Made by a program: the position numbers and the translations under genes. This document shows positions 1 to 10,485 of a stretch of 64,000 nucleotides of DNA, in pieces; within the stretch, counting starts at the first letter, position 1, and every line of letters starts with the position of its first letter. Origin of the DNA: Congeria kusceri (taxonomy: Eukaryota > Mollusca > Bivalvia > Myida > Dreissenidae); NCBI GenBank assembly GCA_027627225.1, contig CM051026.1, positions 10,263,925-10,327,924 on the forward strand, in the 5' to 3' direction. The notes under the pieces were generated by a model. The model ran no database searches. It was not told where the DNA came from and saw only the letters and a program-made list of their open reading frames with translations.

Positions 1-165
1 ACAAAGTAACACAACCAGGCGACACAACGACGCAACACAACGACGGAACACAACCAGGCAACACAACGACGGAACACAACCCGGCGACACAACGACGGAA
101 CACAACCAGGCAACACAACGACGGAACACAACCAGGCGACACAACAACGTAACACAACCACTTTT
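1..165. repeat. 26-bp satellite array, array 1 (truncated by window edge)
   Basis: Tandem units made of two related 13-mers, ACACAACCAGGCG and ACACAACGACGGA, give a 26-bp period. The array begins before the window. Four other arrays here (3.6, 14.5, 18.2 and 29 kb) have the same period and the same ACACAAC core, so they belong to one satellite lineage. Not coding. Confidence 0.9.
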
Positions 166-484
166 ATTATACTAGTATATTCAGAGTGCTAAATATCGGT
201 CTGAATTGTCAACGATTTAGTTTAGTTTATCACAAACCATGGCAGCACACTCAATAATGAATTGAAATATCAGGACATTTTATTCAAATGTCTTACAATT
301 TTTGATCATACTGTATAAAGATCTTACAGTAGGGGAATTGATTAATGATTTTATACCTAGTGATTATCAATAAAAAAACATTAAGTGATCATATGGAATA
401 AAGGCCGTACAAATAAATTCTGTGCTGTAAGTGATCATGGGTAAAATAGATCTTACATATTATACACATATCAATATTTCTTCC
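166..484. other. AT-rich spacer with degenerate GATC-rich tandem motif
   Basis: No gene seen. From about 280 onward there are scattered degenerate copies of a roughly 35-bp motif (AAGTGATCATCACGAATAAA followed by GATCGTACATT) that becomes clearer at 721-1045. Confidence 0.5.
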
Positions 485-720
485 CAGAGGAGTGGGGAGC
501 GGCGGGCAATCCCACGGGAATTTGACTAATTGTAGTTTGGGGGATCCAATTCCCCACCCTACATCCAAGCATTTTTGTCTAAATCCCCTCAATGGGGGAT
601 GCTTAATTGGTGTATCAAATGGTGTACCAATATTACCGGGATCTAAAATCCGAACAAAGTCTATTTCCCGGGACCCGGAATCATTCGGCGTGTCAGATTC
701 CCGCCCGTCAGTCTAAAGTC
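485..720. other. GC-richer insert of unknown origin
   Basis: This block interrupts the GATC-motif array and differs in composition from it, with runs such as GTGGGGAGCGG and CCCGGGACCCGG. Short frames are open on both strands but I recognise no protein family. It looks like an inserted dispersed element; the boundaries are approximate. Confidence 0.35.
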
Positions 721-1045
721 CAGTAAATATTGATAGGTGCATTATGATCATCACGAATAAAGACCGTTAACTAAGTGATCATCAACAAAGATCATACATT
801 ATGTGATCGTCACAAACATTGATCGTCACGACGAAATGTCTTACAGTATCTATTCACCACAAATAAAGATCGTACACTAAGTGATGATAGTGAAAAATAT
901 CGTACATTAGTGATTATCAGGAATACATATCGTTTAGCATGGGATCTTTACGAATAAAGATCGTACAGAATGAGTATGACCCATGCGAATACAGATCTTA
1001 CTTTGAGTAATCATAAAGAAAAATATCATACATAAAGCAATTCAA
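721..1045. repeat. Degenerate ~35-bp tandem repeat (GATCGTACATTAAGTGATCATC type)
   Basis: Six to eight degenerate units contain AATAAAGATCGTAC and AGTGATCATC. Related units recur at about 9300-9480, 10830-10950 and 19200-19250. The array forms the left end of the segmental duplication shared with 10.8 kb. Confidence 0.6.
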
Positions 1046-1224
1046 ATGAAAAACAAAGTGTACGAATAATAAGCAACATCTGATTGAAATGCAGATGCAT
1101 AACATTATAATATTGTTGAAAACCTAGTTGCCAGGTCACGCACGATTCGGAGCCTCTCGTTGTTTTAGCACTGATAATTTCTGTGCATTATATACTGCTG
1201 AATAGGTTTGTTTTAGAATTAACG

Positions 1225-1371
1225 TGTAACTCAGCTGAAAAATCCCCAAGCCACAATGGGAATTGAACCCGGGACCTCCCGGTTCCTAGGCAAACGCTCT
1301 ACCGCGTCGCTATAAAAGCTAGCTCGTATAGCAAGGCAGTATAAGTGTCCCATATGCATCACCCTACTACA
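1225..1371 (-). repeat. 3' LTR of the TRIM element
   Basis: This repeat runs from TG to CA on the minus strand. It contains a tRNA-like block (about 1258-1320) with a B-box GGTTCAATTCC and an A-box-like TAGCGACGCGGTAGAGCG. It differs from the 5' LTR by scattered substitutions, so the insertion is not very recent. Confidence 0.7.
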
Positions 1372-1460
1372 TACTCTCCCTCCATGTATGAAATTCTTCC
1401 ACGAATTTCCTTCTGCCTTGACATCTTTGGGGTGTCGTAAATAAGACAGTGGGTTATTTA

Positions 1461-1473
1461 CGTTGGGCGCCAA
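1461..1473 (-). other. Primer-binding site of the TRIM element
   Basis: TTGGCGCCCAACG lies directly inside the 5' LTR. It matches the standard start of a PBS complementary to the 3' end of a lysine tRNA. Confidence 0.7.
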
Positions 1474-1621
1474 TGTAACCCAGCTGAATAAATCCCCAAG
1501 CCACAATGGAAATCGAACCCGGGATCTCCCGGTTCCAAGGCAAACTCTCTACCGCGTCGCTATAAAAGCTAGCTCATATAGCAAGGCAGTATAAGTGTCC
1601 CTTATACATCACCCTACTACA
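1474..1621 (-). repeat. 5' LTR of the TRIM element
   Basis: Second LTR copy, with the same TG...CA ends and the same internal tRNA-like block with B-box GGTTCGATTTCC. The internal RNA polymerase III-type promoter would initiate transcription within the LTR. Confidence 0.7.
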
Positions 1622-2078
1622 CACCTACTCAACATTCAACGAGCATTTGTAGGTTTAGTTTCACAATGGTCCATTCACATGAACGAAGTCTGTAGAATCC
1701 ACATACTCAACATGCGACGAGCATTTGTAGGTTTAGTTCCACAATGGTCCATTCACATGAACGAAGTCTGTAGAATCCACATACTCAACATGCGACGAGC
1801 ATTTGTAGGTTTAGTTTCACAATGGTCCATTTAAATGAACGAAGTCTGTAGAATCCACATACTCAACATGCGACGAGCATTTGTAGGTTTAGTTCCACAA
1901 TGGTCCATTCACATGAACGAAGTCTGTAGAATCCACATACTCAACATGCGACGAGCATTTGTAGGTTTAGTTTCACAATGGTCCATTTAAATGAACGAAG
2001 TCTGTAGAATCCACATACTCAACATGCGACGAGCATTTGTAGGTTAAGTTTCACAATGGTCCATTCACATGAACAAAG
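1622..2078. repeat. 78-bp tandem array, about 5.9 units
   Basis: Unit starts fall at 1700, 1778, 1856, 1934 and 2012, an exact 78-bp period. Because 78 is divisible by three, a 79-residue frame stays open; it is not a gene. Part of the unit (CACAATGGTCCATTCACATG) derives from flanking sequence present once in the duplicate copy near 11110, so the array arose after the segmental duplication. Confidence 0.9.
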
Positions 2079-3363
2079 TCAACACTATTTTCTGTCGTGG
2101 TTATTTCTTTTCGGCCGGAAGTGGTACGAGAAACGAGCAATATTTTTGTTAATCCCTAAGGTCATGTGCCCTCCAAGTTATGAGTTGCACTCTGGTATTT
2201 ATAAATGTTCGTAATTCAACTCAGAGTTTAGTCTGACAAAGAAATGCATAGTTTGAAGATTTTGACAAAATAATTGCAATTAAATTCCACTATTATTTAG
2301 TATTTGTTATGCACTTGTTCGTAAGCACTGTGATATTTATTACTTTGGTAGGGATACTATATTGTTTGTTAACTTCTAACCCTAGGGATACTATATTGTT
2401 TGTTAACTTCTATCATTACCTAATTTCATATTTTTCTCATCCATGTATAGCACTTGTGTTTTTGCATATGGCTAACAACGAACTGCACGCTTAAGAGCTA
2501 ATAAATGATTGTTGTTGTTGTTGTTGTTGAAGGTGGTGGTGGTGTTACCTTATTTCAAACTCAGTAATGGACAACTTAACACGTTTTCTACATATGGGCC
2601 CAGTTCGCGCCTTTGAAGATTGTTACGGTGTGATAAACATGTTCATGAGTTTGTGCGGGGGCGGGAATGAAATACAATACTCTGTTCGTAATGTGCGTAA
2701 ATCAACAACACAATTAGTAGCGAGTCGTATTTTTCTCCTTCGTCGAAAAACTTGGTGCACGTGTACCAGTCAATATGGAGGAAGACGGAGTTGCAACTAG
2801 GTCAGGACGGTCCGTAGGTGTCACTTGCTTTCGGTCTGTAAACTTCAGGTTTACGCGTAAACTCGATCTGACCCTCATGAAACGTGCTATATATCTTAGA
2901 CCTTCGGAAAATATTGTTCTAGATTTTCAACCATCTATATATATTCAAAAACACGCAATCGTCGGGTGAAGCTACGATATTTATTATCAAAACTGACGCG
3001 GACTGGATCTATATAACTTGCATCATTCTAAATAGTCAATGTATTTAAACAGCTGAAAAGAAATGGCTTCAACTGTAGTCGTTTCGTCTTTTAAGAAAAC
3101 ATATACGTAACTTGACGGAACTCGGAGAGCGAAGATCTCCGCCATGGCAGCTCAATCACAATCGTGCTATGTTACTCCAGTATACACAATCATGTAAAAA
3201 TCTATCAATAATAAAGAATATTTCCAAAAAAATCCTGGATCCAGTCGGTGATCCGGATCACAAACAAATCTAATCATTTGTTGACATGCAAATTATCAAC
3301 TTTTTCTGACATTTTTCTGCAAATTCATTCATAACGTTTTGCTCAAAGTTCCTTACAAACAAA
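2079..3363. other. Duplicated non-coding block
   Basis: Aligns by eye with 11118-11790, including TTAAGAGCTAATAAATG followed by a GTT/GGT-rich stretch and the 'gggcccag/tcgcgcctttgaag' block. No intact frame stands out. From 2990 to 3363 I see nothing recognisable. Confidence 0.55.
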
Positions 3364-3594
3364 CAATTCTAACATGATACTCGCTGATTGTTCTATAGAC
3401 AAAAGAACGAAATTATCGTTGTTAAAATACAACGCAGAAAGTAGTCCCGGGCGCAGCATAGTAAAATATAGTTCTCATTAAAATTCCAAAAATACGTGTC
3501 AGATCATGTTAGATTCAAAAAACAATTCCAATAAACAACTAAGTGTATTTGTCGTTCTGATGCGTGGCTATTAATCCACGAGGGCTTACGCCCT
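3364..3594 (+). mobile_element. Hairpin element family A, truncated copy
   Basis: Begins ATTCTAACATGATACTCGCT and runs through the TATAGACAAA box and the CATGTTAGA block to GTTCTGATGCGTGGCTATTA. It ends where the 26-bp satellite array begins, with the distal palindrome missing. This suggests the array arose at, or replaced, the element end. Confidence 0.7.
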
Positions 3595-4080
3595 CAACGA
3601 CGATGACAGTCACGGTATTTAACGACGTGACAACCACGTGATGCAACGACGTGACACAACCAAACGATGTAACGACATGACATAAGAAAGTGATTCGACG
3701 ACATGACACAACCTAGCGAATCAATGACTTGAAACAACCAAACGATGCAACGACGTGACACAATCACACGAATAAACGACGTGACACAAAAAAAACGATG
3801 CAAAGGTGTGACACAATCAATCAAATCGACGACGTCACACAACAAAACGATGCAACAATGTGACACAACCAAACGAATCAATGACGTGACACAACAAAAC
3901 GATGCAACGAGGTGACACAACCAAACAATTCAACGACATGACGTAACAAAGCGATGCAACGACGTGACACAACTAAACGGTGCAACGACGTGACACAAGC
4001 AAGGGAGGCAACGAAGTGACTCAACCAAACGACGCAATGACGTGACACAACCAAACGACGCAACGACGCAACGATATGAG
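3595..4080. repeat. 26-bp satellite array, array 2
   Basis: Units alternate ACACAACCAAACG and ATGCAACGACGTG. Minus-strand open frames of 68-108 residues are period artefacts. The array is paired with the one at 14497-14925 in the duplication. Confidence 0.9.
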
Positions 4081-4555
4081 ACAATGATTATAAGTGACCA
4101 CACTAGCTCACCCTTTGCCACTTCGTGTACAGAAACGATCGCCGTATGAACAAACACCTTTTCAATCAGCCTTCCATATCGGAAACTTTTCCAGGTTAAT
4201 TTTCAGGTAGACTTCCGGTTTACAAGTAAGATCGATTTAACCCGTATTTTATCTACGACACAGATGTTCCGTTCTATAAAATGGGACGCGTGACATTGTG
4301 CAGACGACACGTATGCAGCTGTTAAATTATGCAGACGACAATTATTATGCAACTATTAAATTATGCAGACACAAGTTGCACGTGTCCAGCACGAGGCGGG
4401 AAGGATGGACTGGACTACATGCACCGCCGAACACACGGACAGGAAGCGCTATAAGATCTCCAACTTGCAGCACTACTGGAGCAATGGTTGTTGTTTTACA
4501 TCAATAAAAAAATGATTGTAAATCTATGAAACGTTTTCTATGATTTCAGGCGACA
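4081..4555. other. Duplicated unique block with hAT empty site
   Basis: Aligns with 14917-15040 plus 15323-15425. The octamer AGATCTCC at 4454-4461 is the unoccupied version of the site filled by the 283-bp element at 15040-15322. Repeated TTAAATTATGCAGACGACA motifs occur. No gene. Confidence 0.6.
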
Positions 4556-4865
4556 TTATTTTAGAAATAATTTTCGATTTATCGTTGTTTATCGGCCAAT
4601 AAACAACGATTTGGAGTCTTGATGCGTAGGAATTAAACCACGCATCCGAACGAAAAAGTGTTGTTTATTGGCCGATAAACAAGGATAATGCGAAAATTAT
4701 TTCGATTCTAACACGATTTTACATATATTTTTTTGCAATTGCAATTGGACCTAAGTTTACTATGCTCCGCTTAGAATCGGGACTCCTTTTTTCGTTGTTT
4801 ATTGGGTAGTTTAACAGCGATAATTTTGTTATTTGTCTGAAGACAAATGAGAGAGTATCATATAT
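4556..4865 (-). mobile_element. Hairpin element family A, full-length copy
   Basis: Contains two copies of the near-perfect palindrome CGTTGTTTATCGGCCAATAA (continuing ACAACG), the box GATGCGTAGGAATTAAACCA, a central ATTCTAACACGAT block, TATGCTCCGCTTAGAATCGG, and the terminal TTTGTCT/ACAAATGAG block. No coding capacity. It is one of about 14 copies in both orientations. Confidence 0.8.
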
Positions 4866-5215
4866 TAATTAAATGATGTTTACATTGGACAAAGGGACGA
4901 AAAGTATAGTTTTTATTCAAACACACGAACAATAATTTGATGAACATTTTTTTATAATAAAGTAATCGAAAGAAAGCAGATTGCCTTGCATATTAGCACA
5001 TCGTGTTTACTCAACCAAAAAAGAAACCTGACTATTCATAATTTGATACAAGAATTAGAAAGCGACAAACTATACGCAGTCAGATTTCTTCTTTGGCTGA
5101 GTATATCATACCAAATACAACATATTTTGAGACTGTTTTTTTTTTGCTTCTTTAATTAACCCAATTTTGACACAAGTAAATTAATCTTATAGCCCGGAAG
5201 TGGGATTTTGACAAA
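4866..5215. other. Right tail of segmental duplication
   Basis: Aligns with 15746-16075, including TTGCCTTGCATATTAG and the CGCAGTCAGATTTCTTCTTT block. No gene seen. Confidence 0.6.
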
Positions 5216-5224
5216 GCGTTATTT

Positions 5225-6895
5225 AAACAAGAGCACCGCCTACGGGTGCTGGACGCTTGACTTTCTCATATTTGATAGTAATATAGGCTTATGTGTATAA
5301 TAAGTTTATCACTGTCATAGAGTTCTTTTGAATTTCAAGTCAAAACCTCCTATAGATATTGAGAAATTTGACCTAAAGCAAACAATTTTAAGTTGAAAAA
5401 AGGGCAATAACTCCACCCAAATCCTTGATATAGTTACCTCATCTTGTCTACAAAATGGGTTCATAACTGTGACATTGTGTTTCAAGTCAAAACCTCTTAC
5501 AGATATTGTGAAATTTGACCTAAAGCGAAATTTCTAAGTTGAAAAAGGGCAATAACTCAAGCAAAATCCTTGATGGAGTTACCACCTCTTGTATACAGAA
5601 TAAGTTCATCACTTGATCAACTACTTTGAGTTTCAAGTCAATACTTCATATAGGTATCGAGAAATTTGACCTAAAAGGAAAATTGTAAGTTATAATAAGG
5701 GTAATAAGTTCATCAAAACCCTTTAAAGAGTTACCTCCTCTTGTCTGCAGAATGGTTTCAGCTCCATAAACAAGTACCCTGAGTTTTAATTTAATGTCTT
5801 GATAGTTATTGTGAAATTTTATATTTACCACATTTTTGTCAAAATACGTCCAAACAAGGAAAGGTAACTCTGGAAATACAAACAGGGTTACCTACCTTGT
5901 TGTAATGGAGAACCCTTTTGATACTGAACAAGTATTGAAAATTTCAAATGGATACCTTTGATAGTTTTTGCGAAATGGACTCTGCCAAGAAACTTAACCT
6001 TAAAACTTAGCCAAAAAACTAAACTAACGCAGACGCTGACGCAGAAGCAGGCGAAGGGCGACGACAATTACTCAGGCCCGTCGCCGCCATTTAAAAGGTG
6101 GTCCGGCCAAATTGTACATCGAACCCGGTTCAACTAGGGGGGGGGGGGGGTCCGGGGGCATGCTCCCCCGAAAAAAAAATATTCTGGAATGCTCGTATGA
6201 GCGTTGTCCGGCATATTTCAACCTTAAATCGTACGCTGCCAGCGCCGGTTATTTTGCTCATTTTTAGATGTTTTTTGCCAGATATGTCGACGTTCCTGTC
6301 AATATTTGACAATTAACGTCAAAGTAAAACAATCAGTATAACCGTGCTTATTAATATAAAAGAAGAAACACTGACAGAATTTAACATTTAATTTTACTCG
6401 ATCTTCAATACTCAGCATATTTTAAAATGAAAATAAAATGTTTAATAACTGTCATAAATACACTACATGTATTTCTATTTACCGATGATGGCTTTAAATG
6501 AATACTGCGAAGTCGTATACATATAAACTAAATTTAGCAAACCTAACAAATAAAGTTAAGATTATCAATTGGATACCTGATTTTGTATATAATTTGTTTA
6601 TACAGCGCAGTTTCATCACCATGTGCGCATCAATCAATAGTGATTAAGATCTTATCTGTACGCACTCTGTGGTATACGGACGAACGCAATTTTATTGCCC
6701 CGCTGTAAAACAACATTCCACTTTTCGACATGAAATTTAGACAGAAAACCTGATAAAATACGACTTTTAAGGAAAAAAAGGTGGTCTGGCCAAATACTTC
6801 AATCGGCCGAAAAAGTGGTCCGGCCATGACCGGCCGGACCGGCGGCGACGGCCTTGTTACTCGACTTTTTTTTCTTCGAAAAGTCGAGCTAAAAA
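5225..6895 (+). mobile_element. Dispersed element, AAACAAGAG class, CTCGACTTTT subtype, interrupted
   Basis: Starts AAACAAGAG followed by a hairpin (GCACC...GGTGC) and CTTGACTTT. It continues with five or more modules of about 110-120 bp, each carrying 'aagtcaaaacctc', 'gaaatttgacctaaa' and 'gggcaataa'. It ends in a perfect stem-loop (CTCGACTTTT...AAAAGTCGAG) and CTAAAA. A 784-bp TIR element is inserted at 6073-6856. Short open frames inside are incidental. Confidence 0.7.
6073..6856. mobile_element. 784-bp TIR element with 5-bp target duplication
   Basis: Ends are CAGGCCCGTCGCCGCC and, read inward from the other side, CAAGGCCGTCGCCGCC. The flanking pentamer TTACT is duplicated exactly at 6068-6072 and 6857-6861. 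Subterminal GTGGTCCGGCCA repeats occur on both sides. There is a G14 run near 6137 and no transposase. The CAGG start resembles hAT ends but a 5-bp duplication does not fit hAT, so the superfamily is left open. Confidence 0.75.
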
Positions 6896-7204
6896 TCTAT
6901 ATTTAAAAAAATGATTATTATTGAAATGCACATTTGAGTATTAAATAGCTTCTGCAGACCGACCTATGGTTCCATTGTAAATAAATAAGAAATTTTTTTA
7001 CTGGACCTTGAGTATGTTCCCAAAGGACTGTTTCTATCAACCACCCAAGCAGAAATTTGGTCATTCGCTCAGTAAATTCGAACACATCCGGACACATCAA
7101 CAGGAACCAAAACCACAGCTGTGTTTAAATTAAACAGGACTGAAAGTCGCGGTCACCAAACCAAGCGGTGAAGGATACGACAGACAGTGATGGCGATTTA
7201 TGTT
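6896..7204. other. Unannotated AT-rich spacer
   Basis: I see no recognisable repeat or coding signal. Confidence 0.4.
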
Positions 7205-7399
7205 TGATTAAAAGTCATGAAAAATATGATCTCATTCTTCTCATATCGCAATTTCATTCTTCACATTTTCTGTGTCCAGTTGTTGATATGCACTCAAATC
7301 ATATTCTTCACACATGAAAAAAAAGTGTTCAAATTTAAAAAAAAAGTGAATTTTTTAAATCCTAATCCTATTTTTCACACTATTTTTCACATTTACGTG

Positions 7400-7705
7400 A
7401 TTTACGGTACGCTACAATATGCATGGTATGGTACGAGACGGTTAAGTATGGTACGACTTGGTATGGTATGGCATGGTATAGTGTGGCATGGCATGGCATG
7501 TACGGTATGGTTTGTAATGCTATGGTATGGAAATGTACGGTACGGTACAGTACGGTACCATGCGGTACGGTACGGTACGATACTTTACGGTTAGGTACGG
7601 TACGGTTAGGTACAGTACGATACGGTAAGGAACGATATGGTACCGTACGATACGATACGGGAGGTACGGTACGCTACGCTACTGTACTGTCCAAACGTAC
7701 GTACT
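7400..7705. repeat. GGTAC-type tandem repeat
   Basis: Irregular 5- to 10-bp units (TACGGTACGG, TATGGTATGG). Open frames of 94-125 residues rich in Val-Arg-Tyr-Gly-Thr are artefacts. Confidence 0.9.
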
Positions 7706-8034
7706 AACATGTGCGGAGGTTCTAATAAGATCATTATATTACCGTCCGTGTATACGAATATTCTAGTTCGGGCGGACATATGCATGGTTATTTTGGGTTT
7801 AATGATCCAAAATAGGACGTGTCTTTGTACGTACGTTCAGATGCGTGCATTGGTTAATATCCCAATAAAAAGGTGTACGTTCGTATGAAAGTACGCGAGT
7901 ACATAAACATGTACATATATATGTACATATACATGTCTGTCTCCTAATTAGACCGTACAAACGTATTGACAAACGATTAAGCGCATGCACACACAAGTAG
8001 CTCCTCAATAGGGCTTAATTTCTCATGGTGATGA

Positions 8035-8175
8035 CAATACTGATGATGACGTTAAGTATAATGATAATAATGGTGATGCATAAAATAATTATGATGACGA
8101 TGATGACAATGATGATGATGACGATGGTGACGATGATGGTGATGATGATGATGATGATGATAACGATGATGATTT
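8035..8175. repeat. GAT trinucleotide repeat
   Basis: Imperfect (GAT)n with GAC and AAT interruptions. Confidence 0.9.
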
Positions 8176-8372
8176 CTGTATAATTATGCTCCGAATAATG
8201 ATTTAATCGCTTGTCGCGTTACAATTTCACCTTAAATTATGTGAAAAATGTGATCCGTACGCATACTCCCTTTTTGGCCAATATTCTTCGCACATATTTC
8301 ATGCGACAAATGAGATCCTATTCTTCACAGGCGTGTGAAAAATATGATTTGTGAAAAATATGATTCTACATA

Positions 8373-9233
8373 GCATACGAGTAATAAAGCACGTGCGTGT
8401 GACTTGGGTACAAACTAATATTATCTGTAATTTATAAAACCCGGCCTCTCACGCTTCAAATAAAATGAACAATATTATTTATGCTTTCTATTTGTTCCAA
8501 TGTTCAAGGTCTGCAACACTGCACTTGAATGCATTACAAAAATAATAGTAAAATCGCACGAAACCCGCGTTTATTGATTCCAACGTTGAGTTTACAATTG
8601 CCCGTTCTCTTCCGAAATCGAGCCAATTTTGTTTCTGTGTTTCGGGCATCCCGACTCTACCTAGCAAATAACCACTGACCCTAAAATTTTAGCGACGATT
8701 GTTTTTTTTTTCGTGAAATCTGTATTCGTCAGATATTAGATAATTTTAATGTTTTTTTTTTACCGGAATGTGTCTTTAAAAAAGTTAATAAAAACCTCAA
8801 TGCCGACCCTACCTAACATTTTTGAAACCGTTGCCCGGAACACACAATTAATTTTTTTAGCCTCACCATAAAATTATATTTTCGACATTCATGCTAATAA
8901 CAGATTGGTGACTATATATATATATTTACATAGCACTCTTTTCATAATGGATATACGTTCAAAAGTGCTCTACACTATATATACAATCAATGTATATTCT
9001 ACAAAAATAAGTGCCATTATAAAACATAACTATGGGCCCTGAACAATATTTTAAAGAACACATGTTGACAAAAGCTCCCACGGCGACTGTTCTTGTTATA
9101 ACAGTAACATGTTCACCAAAAACCAATGGCATCAGATTATTTACATTAGTATGTTTATAGCTTTTTTTTGTCACCGGTTACAAAAACAATACTGATCACT
9201 TCAATAAAAAAAGAAATAAATGTTTAAATTATT
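8373..9233. other. Unannotated AT-rich spacer
   Basis: No gene, SINE or tandem array recognised. Short poly-T and TA runs only. Confidence 0.4.
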
Positions 9234-9478
9234 AAATTACATGCATACGTGATCGTATTTTTTAAATATGGAAAAAGATTTGCCACAAATACCATGGATA
9301 TTGGGAGATTTTGTAATCATGATCGCGCTTAAAGATCGTAATCTAAGTGATATTGTAAATTACATGCATACGTGATCGTATTTTTTAAATATGGAAAAAG
9401 ATTTGCCACAAATATCCAAGGATATTGGGAGATTTTGTAATCATGATCGCGCTTAAAGATCGTAATCTAAGTAATATT
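9234..9478. repeat. 123-bp tandem duplication
   Basis: Two nearly identical units start at 9234 and 9357 (AAATTACATGCATACGTGAT). Each ends in the AAAGATCGTAATCTAAGTGA motif of the left-end GATC repeat. The few differences indicate a recent event. Confidence 0.9.
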
Positions 9479-9485
9479 GTAACGT

Positions 9486-9822
9486 GATACTCGCTAATGT
9501 TTCTATGGACAAAGAACAAAATTATCGTTGTTAAACTACCCAATAAACAAAGCAAAAAGAAGTTCCGATTCTGAGCGGAGCATAGTAAAAATATGGTTCA
9601 ATTACAATTGCAAAAATATAGGTCAACTCATCTTAAAAGCGAAATAATGTTCGCATAATTAGTGTTTATCGAGCACTAAACAACTCTTTGTCGTTCTGAT
9701 GCGTGGCTATTAAACAACTCGTGCTAACCCCTTCTTGGTTTAATTCCTACGCATCAGAACTCCAAATCGTTATTTATTGGCCGATAAACAACGATTAAAC
9801 AAAAATTATTTCTAAATTAATT
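9486..9822 (+). mobile_element. Hairpin element family A
   Basis: Runs from ACGTGATACTCGCTAATG to the distal palindrome (TTATTTATTGGCCGATAAAC) and the terminal ATTATTTCTAAA. Both halves are present. Confidence 0.8.
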
Positions 9823-10079
9823 AACAGAAATGCGTCTTTGACTGCAAGTTGTTGTTTGATTTATGATCCTTTATATTCGTTCATTTGTGCATCATATTTT
9901 ACACCACTTTCACAATTTGCAAAACAAACAGCACTCACGATCTCTCGATCCATTTCACTGCTCCATCTTTATTTTTATACGAAACTATCCACTGAATACA
10001 ACATTCCATGTCCGTTTGGAACCGATATATGCTTACATTATAAAAGAAATGATGTTCGATCTAAAGTTGTGTTATCGGC

Positions 10080-10485
10080 TAAAAAACCGCATCAGAACGA
10101 CAAATCGGTGTTTATTAAACAATAAACGATAATGCGAACATTATTTCGATTCTAACATGACCTGACAACATTTTCTGCAATTACAATGCGAAGTATACAG
10201 TTTCTGAACTATTTTTCGGGTTGTTTATTAGAAGTTTAACAACGATGAATTTTGTTCTTTGTGTATAGAAAACATCCTCGTTGTTTAATTCCTACGCATC
10301 AGAACTCCAAATTATTTTTTAATTCTAACAAGACACGCGCAGAGTGATTCTGATTTGACATATTTTTGCAATTGTAATTAGAACTACTTTTCACTATGCT
10401 CCGCTCAGAATCGGGACTTCTTTTGCGTCGTTTATTGGGTAGTTTAGTTCTTTCTCTATAGATAAAAATAGCGAGCATCATGTCA
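10080..10485 (-). mobile_element. Two adjacent partial family-A elements
   Basis: Two copies, each 5'-incomplete, lie head to tail with a junction near 10275. Each carries the 'cgattctaac' block and the TAGTTTAACAACGAT or ACTATGCTCCGCTCAGAATC block. No coding capacity. Confidence 0.65.

Larger units (their letters stand above)
1225..1621 (-). mobile_element. Miniature LTR retrotransposon (TRIM) with tRNA-like LTRs
   Basis: Two direct repeats of about 147 bp (1225-1371 and 1474-1621) flank a 102-bp interior. Read on the minus strand, each repeat starts TGTAGTAGGG and ends GTTACA, the TG...CA ends of an LTR. The first interior bases after the 5' LTR are TTGGCGCCCAACG, a primer-binding site of the tRNA-Lys type. 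The last interior bases before the 3' LTR are a purine tract, CATGGAGGGAGAGTA. There is no gag or pol, so transposition would need an autonomous LTR element. Each LTR contains a tRNA-like block with A-box- and B-box-like motifs, matching the TRIM class described as Helenus. Flanking tetramers (AACG and CACC) do not match, so I see no target duplication. Confidence 0.75.
840..5215. repeat. Segmental duplication, copy 1 (partner 10830-16075)
   Basis: Blocks occur in the same order and orientation as in copy 2: GATC motifs, a 'gattcggagcctc' block, a long unique stretch at about 2079-2990, a 26-bp satellite array, a unique block at about 4180-4550, hairpin element A, and a roughly 350-bp right tail. 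Copy 1 alone contains the LTR miniature element and the 78-bp array. Confidence 0.75.
7205..8372. mobile_element. TTCAC-rich element swollen by microsatellite arrays
   Basis: Left (7205-7390) and right (8245-8372) parts resemble the 283-bp element at 15040-15322: 'tccagttgttgatatg', CAAATCATATTCTTCA, 'gcatactccctttttggcc', GAGATCCTATTCTTCACAGG and terminal TGAAAAATATGAT. Between them lie about 850 bp of tandem sequence. Target duplication not identified. Confidence 0.5.

Noticed and set aside
485..720. Conserved protein-coding insert
   Set aside because: Several frames are open because of composition; no motif or family match that I can name.
1231..1506. 91-residue minus-strand frame
   Set aside because: Runs across both LTRs and the interior of the TRIM element without domain similarity.
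1595..1834. 79-residue protein with 26-residue repeats
   Set aside because: Exact consequence of the 78-bp non-coding tandem array; no matching gene in the duplicate segment.
7217..7707. Val-Arg-Tyr-Gly-Thr repeat proteins
   Set aside because: Products of the GGTAC tandem repeat.
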